Below are positions 6,735 to 10,347 of a stretch of DNA of 10,347 nucleotides, piece after piece. Positions within the stretch are counted from its first letter, which is position 1. Every line of letters begins with the position of its first letter. This DNA comes from Bacillota bacterium (GTDB lineage: Bacteria > Bacillota > Sulfobacillia > RBS10-35 > JAJYVN01), in NCBI GenBank assembly GCA_021791995.1, contig JAJYVN010000089.1, forward strand, positions 1 to 10,347. Direction: 5' to 3'. The notes under the pieces were generated by a model. The model saw only the letters and a program-made list of their open reading frames with translations, searched no databases and was not told where the DNA came from. Made by a program: the position numbers and the translations under genes.

Positions 6735-6762
6735 GGATGCCCGCCCTGCAGGTTAGGCATCC
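6735..6762 (+). repeat. Inverted repeat in the leader of the ABC-class ATPase gene
   Basis: GGATGCC (6735-6741) and GGCATCC (6756-6762) form a perfect 7-bp stem with a 14-nt loop that itself contains the palindrome CCTGCAGG. It lies in the 128-nt gap after the DapA-like gene. No T-run follows, so it is a poor intrinsic terminator. It ends just before the next gene's Shine-Dalgarno GAGGTG (6766-6771), so it could be a protein-binding site or affect translation. I see no convincing promoter in this gap. Confidence 0.35.
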
Positions 6763-6781
6763 GGTGAGGTGCATTGCATAG

Positions 6782-8515
6782 ATGTTTCCCAGGGAAGTTT
6801 TGCGCCAGACATTGTTGCGCATCGATGGCAGGCCCTATGGTGCGTATCGCGATCTCACTGGGGCCTATGACTTCGGGCGCTTTCGGTTGCACGTGGACTG
6901 GGTTCAGCCGGATCCCTATGCGCCGCCCAGTCGCCTGCGGGTACGCGCGCCGGTGTTGGCCGCCGGGATTCGGCCCGTGCAGTGGGCGGACCCTGGAAGG
7001 CGGACCGCGCTGGAGGACCTGCTTTTGCGTCGTTTTGCGGCCGCGATCCACCGCGCGGCGGGGGAGACCGCCGCTGCGTCCCCCGATCGGCAGCCCCCGC
7101 CAGCGGTCTGCCTGGAGGTGGAACGGCCTGGGCAACAGATCCTGCAGCGGTCTGGTTGCTCGATCTCCGGTGGTCTCGTCGAGTTCCGCTTCGGCTGTGC
7201 CCTACCCGCGCGGGGGCGCCTGGTGCAGGGCATGCGGACCGCAGCGGCCTTGGACGTTGCGCTGCCGGAGGCCGTCGCCTTTGCCCTTCGCAGCCGTCCG
7301 GAGGACTTGATCGAACGGACGGCGCATCTGGAACTGCATGAGGATCAACAGGTCTTGCGCCGCACACTGGAGGAGCGCGGCTGGGTGGCATTTTTAGCGG
7401 ACGGATCGCTTTTGCCGCGCGAGAGTGGACGTTCCGATCTCCCCCTCCGGGCGCGCGGTGCGGTCCGACTCTCGGCTCCCACGACACTGGCCGCCACGGT
7501 CGAGTTGCCCCACCGGGGCCCGGTGCGCGGCATGGCGATTCCGGAGGGTGTGACGGCCATCGTCGGTGGCGCCTATCATGGCAAGTCCACCCTGCTTGGG
7601 GCGCTGGCCCTCGGGGTGTACGACCACATTGCGGGTGATGGGCGGGAGCTCTGCGTGACGCGCGCCGACGCGGTCAAGGTGGTGGCCGAGGACGGCCGAC
7701 CGGTGACGGGCGTTGATATCTCGGCTTTTGTGGGGCCTTTGCCGGGGGTCTTGGACACCCGTTCGTTCTCCACGAATGCGGCGTCTGGCAGCACCTCGCA
7801 GGCGGCTGCCATCCGTGAGGCCCTGGAAATGGGAGCGCGCTTGTTGCTCCTGGACGAGGACCAGAGTGCCGCGAACTTCATGACACGAGATCGTCGGATG
7901 CGTCGGCTCGTTCCCGATGATCCCGTGATCCCACTTGTGGACCGGCTGCGGTGGCTGTGGGAGGTGGAGCGCGTCTCAACCATCATGGTCGTGGGCGGAG
8001 CTGGGGCGTTTTTGGAGGTTTCTGACCGAGTGATCCGTATGACGAATTACCTGCCCACCGATGCCGGGGAGCAGGCGCGGTCGATCTGTGCGGAGCTTCC
8101 GGATGATGTCCGCCCTGTGTGGACGCAACCGACGAAAGTTCGGCCGCGCCTGCTCCGAGTGGATGCACCGCGGACGGGCGCACGGGACATGCCCCGCGTG
8201 CGCATTCGGGACCGCGATGGACTGGTGTATGGGGAGACACCAGTGGATCTTCACGCCTGCAGTCAACTCGTGGAGGTCGGGCAGGTGCGCGCCCTGGGGG
8301 AGATGCTCCGCCTGGCGTTCCGCTATGCGGACGGGCGCCGCTCACTGGAGGAGGTCGCCCGTGCGGTGGGCGCGGAGATCGATCGGGGGGGAATTGAGGT
8401 TCTTTCCCCGTGGCCCGGCAGTGCTCCGGGAGGATATACCAGGCCGCGGGGCTTGGAACTTGCATGCGTGCTCAACCGCTTTCCCGGTTTAGCGATTGGA
8501 CCTTCGGCGGAATAG
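6782..8515 (+). CDS. ABC-class P-loop ATPase of unknown function (COG3044 / ABC_ATPase family)
   Basis: This 577-aa protein matches the full length and architecture of the COG3044 'predicted ATPase of the ABC class' family, whose role is not established and which is sometimes mislabelled isopentenyl-diphosphate isomerase. The N-terminal region contains the family opening GRPYGAYRDLTGAYDFGRFRLHVD. The Walker A loop is GGAYHGKST (262-270), followed by CVTRADAVKVVAEDGRPVTGVDISAFVGPLP and DTRSFSTNAASGSTSQAA, whose ASGSTSQ (334-340) resembles an ABC signature. Walker B is LLLLDEDQSAANFMTRD (354-370); the family more often has DEDTSATNFM. The C-terminus (LVEVGQVRALG...DGRRSLEEVA...IEVLSPWPG...RPRGLELACVLNRF) is also typical. 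No membrane segment is seen, so it is probably cytoplasmic. ATG 6782 follows GAGGTG by 10 nt. It need not be functionally linked to its neighbours. Confidence 0.88.
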   Translation: MFPREVLRQTLLRIDGRPYGAYRDLTGAYDFGRFRLHVDWVQPDPYAPPSRLRVRAPVLAAGIRPVQWADPGRRTALEDLLLRRFAAAIHRAAGETAAASPDRQPPPAVCLEVERPGQQILQRSGCSISGGLVEFRFGCALPARGRLVQGMRTAAALDVALPEAVAFALRSRPEDLIERTAHLELHEDQQVLRRTLEERGWVAFLADGSLLPRESGRSDLPLRARGAVRLSAPTTLAATVELPHRGPVRGMAIPEGVTAIVGGAYHGKSTLLGALALGVYDHIAGDGRELCVTRADAVKVVAEDGRPVTGVDISAFVGPLPGVLDTRSFSTNAASGSTSQAAAIREALEMGARLLLLDEDQSAANFMTRDRRMRRLVPDDPVIPLVDRLRWLWEVERVSTIMVVGGAGAFLEVSDRVIRMTNYLPTDAGEQARSICAELPDDVRPVWTQPTKVRPRLLRVDAPRTGARDMPRVRIRDRDGLVYGETPVDLHACSQLVEVGQVRALGEMLRLAFRYADGRRSLEEVARAVGAEIDRGGIEVLSPWPGSAPGGYTRPRGLELACVLNRFPGLAIGPSAE

Positions 8516-8533
8516 TGCGCTTGGCCGGTTGTT

Positions 8534-8554
8534 GGCAGGTGTTCCACGCCTTTG
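8534..8554 (+). terminator. Weak terminator candidate after the ABC-class ATPase gene
   Basis: GGC-AG-GTG (8534-8541) can pair with CAC-GCC (8545-8550) around a 3-nt loop, with a two-base AG bulge. TTTG follows, a short and imperfect T tract. It lies 19 bases after the ATPase stop and before the secD promoter, a sensible place for an operon end. The stem is short and the tract poor, so this is only a candidate. Confidence 0.25.
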
Positions 8555-8564
8555 TGTCAAAACC

Positions 8565-8629
8565 GTCGACAGGGTGCGTTGACCCACGGACGAGCCGACC
8601 CCTATACTGAACACTCATGTGTCGACAGG
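8565..8629 (+). repeat. 9-bp direct repeat GTCGACAGG flanking the secD promoter
   Basis: GTCGACAGG occurs at 8565-8573 and again at 8621-8629, 56 bp apart. One copy lies just upstream of the -35 box, and the other just downstream of the expected transcription start. Its GTCGAC core is palindromic. The arrangement suits an operator pair for a DNA-binding regulator, but no known regulator site is recognised. Chance is possible. Confidence 0.35.
8579..8608 (+). promoter_or_regulatory. Sigma-A-type promoter for secD-secF
   Basis: TTGACC (8579-8584) and TATACT (8603-8608) are separated by 18 bp, a good housekeeping promoter in this GC-rich sequence. Transcription would start near 8615, giving a 5' leader of about 57 nt before the secD GTG, which has AAGGAGG at 8657-8663. 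It marks secD-secF as a unit separate from the upstream genes. Confidence 0.7.
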
Positions 8630-8671
8630 CCCTGGGGTTGAGGAAGGTTCTGCCGCAAGGAGGACGGTCTG

Positions 8672-10201
8672 GTGCAGAGACGGCGCTCGGCGTTGACCCG
8701 CCTGGTGACCGCGACGGCCGTGGTGCTGGTGCTGGGTGTATTGCTGTTGAAGGTCTTTCCGCTCTATCGCTATATCCACAAGGGGTTGGATCTGAGCGGT
8801 GGCATTCAATTGCTGTACTCCGCCAGTGGCGGGCAGGGGCAACCATATAGTCAGCAGGCCTTGGAAACCACGGTGGGTGTGATCGAGTATCGCATCGATA
8901 AGCTCGGTGTCACCAATCCCGTGGTGGAGGCGGAACCCACTGCGCACCGGATCCTGGTGCAAATCCCAGGCATCTCAAATCTGCAGCAGGCGGAGAGTAT
9001 TATCGGTGCGACGGACACGCTCGACTTTGGCAGTTTGACCGACCCCGTGGTAACTGGGAGCGAGCTGAAGAGTGCGGTGGTGCAACCCGTGACCGGGTCG
9101 ACGGGAGGGGCGGTGCAGTCCGAAATCCTCCTGACATTTAACTCCAAGGGCACTGCGGCCCTCGCCTCCTACACCGGCGCTAACGTCGGCAAGACCATGG
9201 CGATCTACCTCAACAAAAGCGAATTGATGAACCCGACGGTTGAAGAGAAGATCACGAATGGGCAGGCGGTGTTGACCGGGGGCTTCACGACGGCCGAGGC
9301 TCAGGCCCTTGCGATTGAGTTGAACTCGGGCGCGCTACCGTTGTCCCTGAAGGTGATCAGTAACTCGGCGGTGAGCGCAACCTTGGGGGCGCAGTCGATC
9401 CAACAGAGCAAGGTCGCTGCCGTCCTCGCGTTGGTCCTTGTGGTGGCATTTATGTTCCTGGTCTACCGCGTGCCCGGTTTTTGGGCCGCCATTGCTCTGT
9501 TGGTCTATGCCCTGGGGCTGATGGCCGTGCTGATTGCGCTGCATGCCACGCTGACCCTCCCGGGGGTCACGGGGATGATCCTGTCCATCGGTATGGCGGT
9601 GGACTCGAACGTGATCATTTACGAACGCATTAAGGAGGAACTCCGCGGTGGTCGCGCCCTGCGGGCTGCGGTCGATGAGGGCTTTCACCACGGCCTGCGC
9701 GCCATTTTGGACAGTAATGCGACAACGGTCATCGCCTCGGCCGTTCTCTACGAGATGGGCTCGTCCCTGATCCGGGGCTTTGCTGTTACCGTCGGACTCG
9801 GTGTGATCATCAGCCTTTTGACTGCAGTGGTCTTTACCCGTTACCTGCTTCACTGGTTTGTCGATACGGGCGTGCGACCCTCGTTTTGGGTGTTTGCTCC
9901 GCGGGCGGAGATCGCGGTGGCCGGTGGTGGATCGGTGGCGCTGGGCAGTGTGGTTGCTCGGGCATCGGTCGCCGCTCCGCGACCGACCAAGGTTGTTTCA
10001 CCCCCGGAACCGTCGCCCGCCATTGAGGAACCGACGCCGGTGGAACGCCCTTCCGTCGCAGAAACCGCCGCGGTTTCCCCGGACACGCCCTTTCAGGGTA
10101 CACGAGCCCCAGCAGATCGGTCGCGCGCTGGTGGGAGTACGAAGAAGAAGAACCGCAATAAGGGCAAGGGCAAGCCCGGATCGAGGGGGCATCGCCAGTG
10201 A
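8672..10201 (+). CDS. secD: Protein translocase subunit SecD with extended C-terminal tail
   Basis: SecD works with SecF on the SecYEG translocon, using the proton gradient to help pull exported proteins across the membrane. The 509-aa protein has TM1 at 11-33, then GLDLSGGIQLLY (38-49). The extracytoplasmic P1-type region includes ETTVGVIEYRIDKLGVTNPVV (65-85), and DTLDF, VLTGGFTTAEAQALAIELNSGALPL and AQSIQQSK follow. The RND-type core has helices at about 247-266, 271-290, 297-316, 345-362 and 368-395. It contains LPGVTGMILSIGMAVDSNV (296-314) with the conserved Asp311, and YERIKEEL. Residues 412-509 form an added tail: Gly/Ala/Val-rich, then Pro/Glu-rich, ending in KKKNRNKGKGKPGSRGHRQ. GTG 8672 has AAGGAGG eight bases upstream. 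The stop overlaps secF by 4 nt (GTGA). Confidence 0.96.
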   Translation: MQRRRSALTRLVTATAVVLVLGVLLLKVFPLYRYIHKGLDLSGGIQLLYSASGGQGQPYSQQALETTVGVIEYRIDKLGVTNPVVEAEPTAHRILVQIPGISNLQQAESIIGATDTLDFGSLTDPVVTGSELKSAVVQPVTGSTGGAVQSEILLTFNSKGTAALASYTGANVGKTMAIYLNKSELMNPTVEEKITNGQAVLTGGFTTAEAQALAIELNSGALPLSLKVISNSAVSATLGAQSIQQSKVAAVLALVLVVAFMFLVYRVPGFWAAIALLVYALGLMAVLIALHATLTLPGVTGMILSIGMAVDSNVIIYERIKEELRGGRALRAAVDEGFHHGLRAILDSNATTVIASAVLYEMGSSLIRGFAVTVGLGVIISLLTAVVFTRYLLHWFVDTGVRPSFWVFAPRAEIAVAGGGSVALGSVVARASVAAPRPTKVVSPPEPSPAIEEPTPVERPSVAETAAVSPDTPFQGTRAPADRSRAGGSTKKKNRNKGKGKPGSRGHRQ

Positions 10202-10347
10202 AGTTTCACTTTCACTTCATGGCCCGGCGCAAGGTGTTTATGGCGATGTCGGGGATTTTGCTTTTGTTGACGGTCCTATCGCTCATCACCCGCGGCCTGA
10301 ACTTTGGCACGGATTTCACCGGGGGGGTCGTGATCGAATTCACGCCG
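10198..10347 (+). CDS. secF: Protein translocase subunit SecF, N-terminal part (truncated by window end)
   Basis: Fifty codons of SecF, SecD's partner in the inner membrane, are visible. A basic start MKFHFHFMARRKV is followed by the first membrane helix (about residues 14-31) and the hallmark GLNFGTDFTGGVVIEF (33-48) at the start of the extracytoplasmic domain. GTG 10198 overlaps the secD stop as GTGA, and GAGGGGG at 10183-10189 provides a Shine-Dalgarno eight bases upstream. SecD and SecF are therefore separate proteins here, unlike the fused SecDF of Bacillus subtilis. The remainder lies outside the window. Confidence 0.95.
   Translation, partial: MKFHFHFMARRKVFMAMSGILLLLTVLSLITRGLNFGTDFTGGVVIEFTP

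Noticed and set aside
6735..6762. Intrinsic terminator after the DapA-like gene
   Set aside because: The stem is good, but no T-run follows and the next gene's ribosome site begins within a few bases. It was kept only as an inverted repeat.
1..10347. CRISPR arrays, tRNA/rRNA genes, insertion sequences, phage or defence genes
   Set aside because: I saw no regularly spaced repeats, tRNA-like cloverleaf, transposase motif or terminal inverted repeats. The window reads as a stable chromosomal core region.

Overview
The window is high-GC bacterial DNA with every gene on the + strand. The first half is the conserved Bacillota (Firmicutes) order xseA - xseB - ispA - [about 700 nt without a conserved protein gene] - small four-helix membrane protein - dxs - tlyA. 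That order, with a long structured non-coding stretch between ispA and dxs followed by a 4-TM protein, is the established setting of OLE RNA (ornate, large, extremophilic) and its membrane partner OapA. The host is therefore most likely a thermophilic, acidophilic or anaerobic Bacillota member. GC content and frequent GTG/TTG starts would fit lineages such as Sulfobacillus, Alicyclobacillaceae or Symbiobacterium-like clades, but I cannot place the genus.

Layout. 1-672: 3' part of xseA. 656-904: xseB. 901-1797: ispA (farnesyl diphosphate synthase). 1798-2464: OLE RNA, preceded by an extended -10 promoter. 2465-3049: oapA. 3061-4974: dxs. 4964-5821: tlyA. 5760-6653: a DapA-fold protein that has lost the catalytic lysine. 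6782-8515: a full-length COG3044/ABC_ATPase-type P-loop protein of unknown role. 8672-10201: secD with its own promoter and an unusual ~100-residue C-terminal tail. 10198-10347: start of secF, cut by the window edge.

How the genes fit together. xseA/xseB encode exonuclease VII. ispA and dxs act at the end and the start of MEP-pathway isoprenoid synthesis. tlyA is an rRNA 2'-O-methyltransferase. Many genes overlap or nearly touch (xseA/xseB 17 nt, xseB/ispA 4 nt, dxs/tlyA 11 nt, tlyA/dapA-like 62 nt, secD/secF 4 nt), which points to an operon with translational coupling. The OLE RNA sits inside this operon but appears to have its own promoter. secD-secF is a separate export unit with a good sigma-A-type promoter at 8579-8608.

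The most notable items are the OLE RNA/OapA pair, the apparent DapA pseudoenzyme overlapping tlyA, the SecD tail ending in a lysine-rich cluster, and a 9-bp direct repeat flanking the secD promoter.
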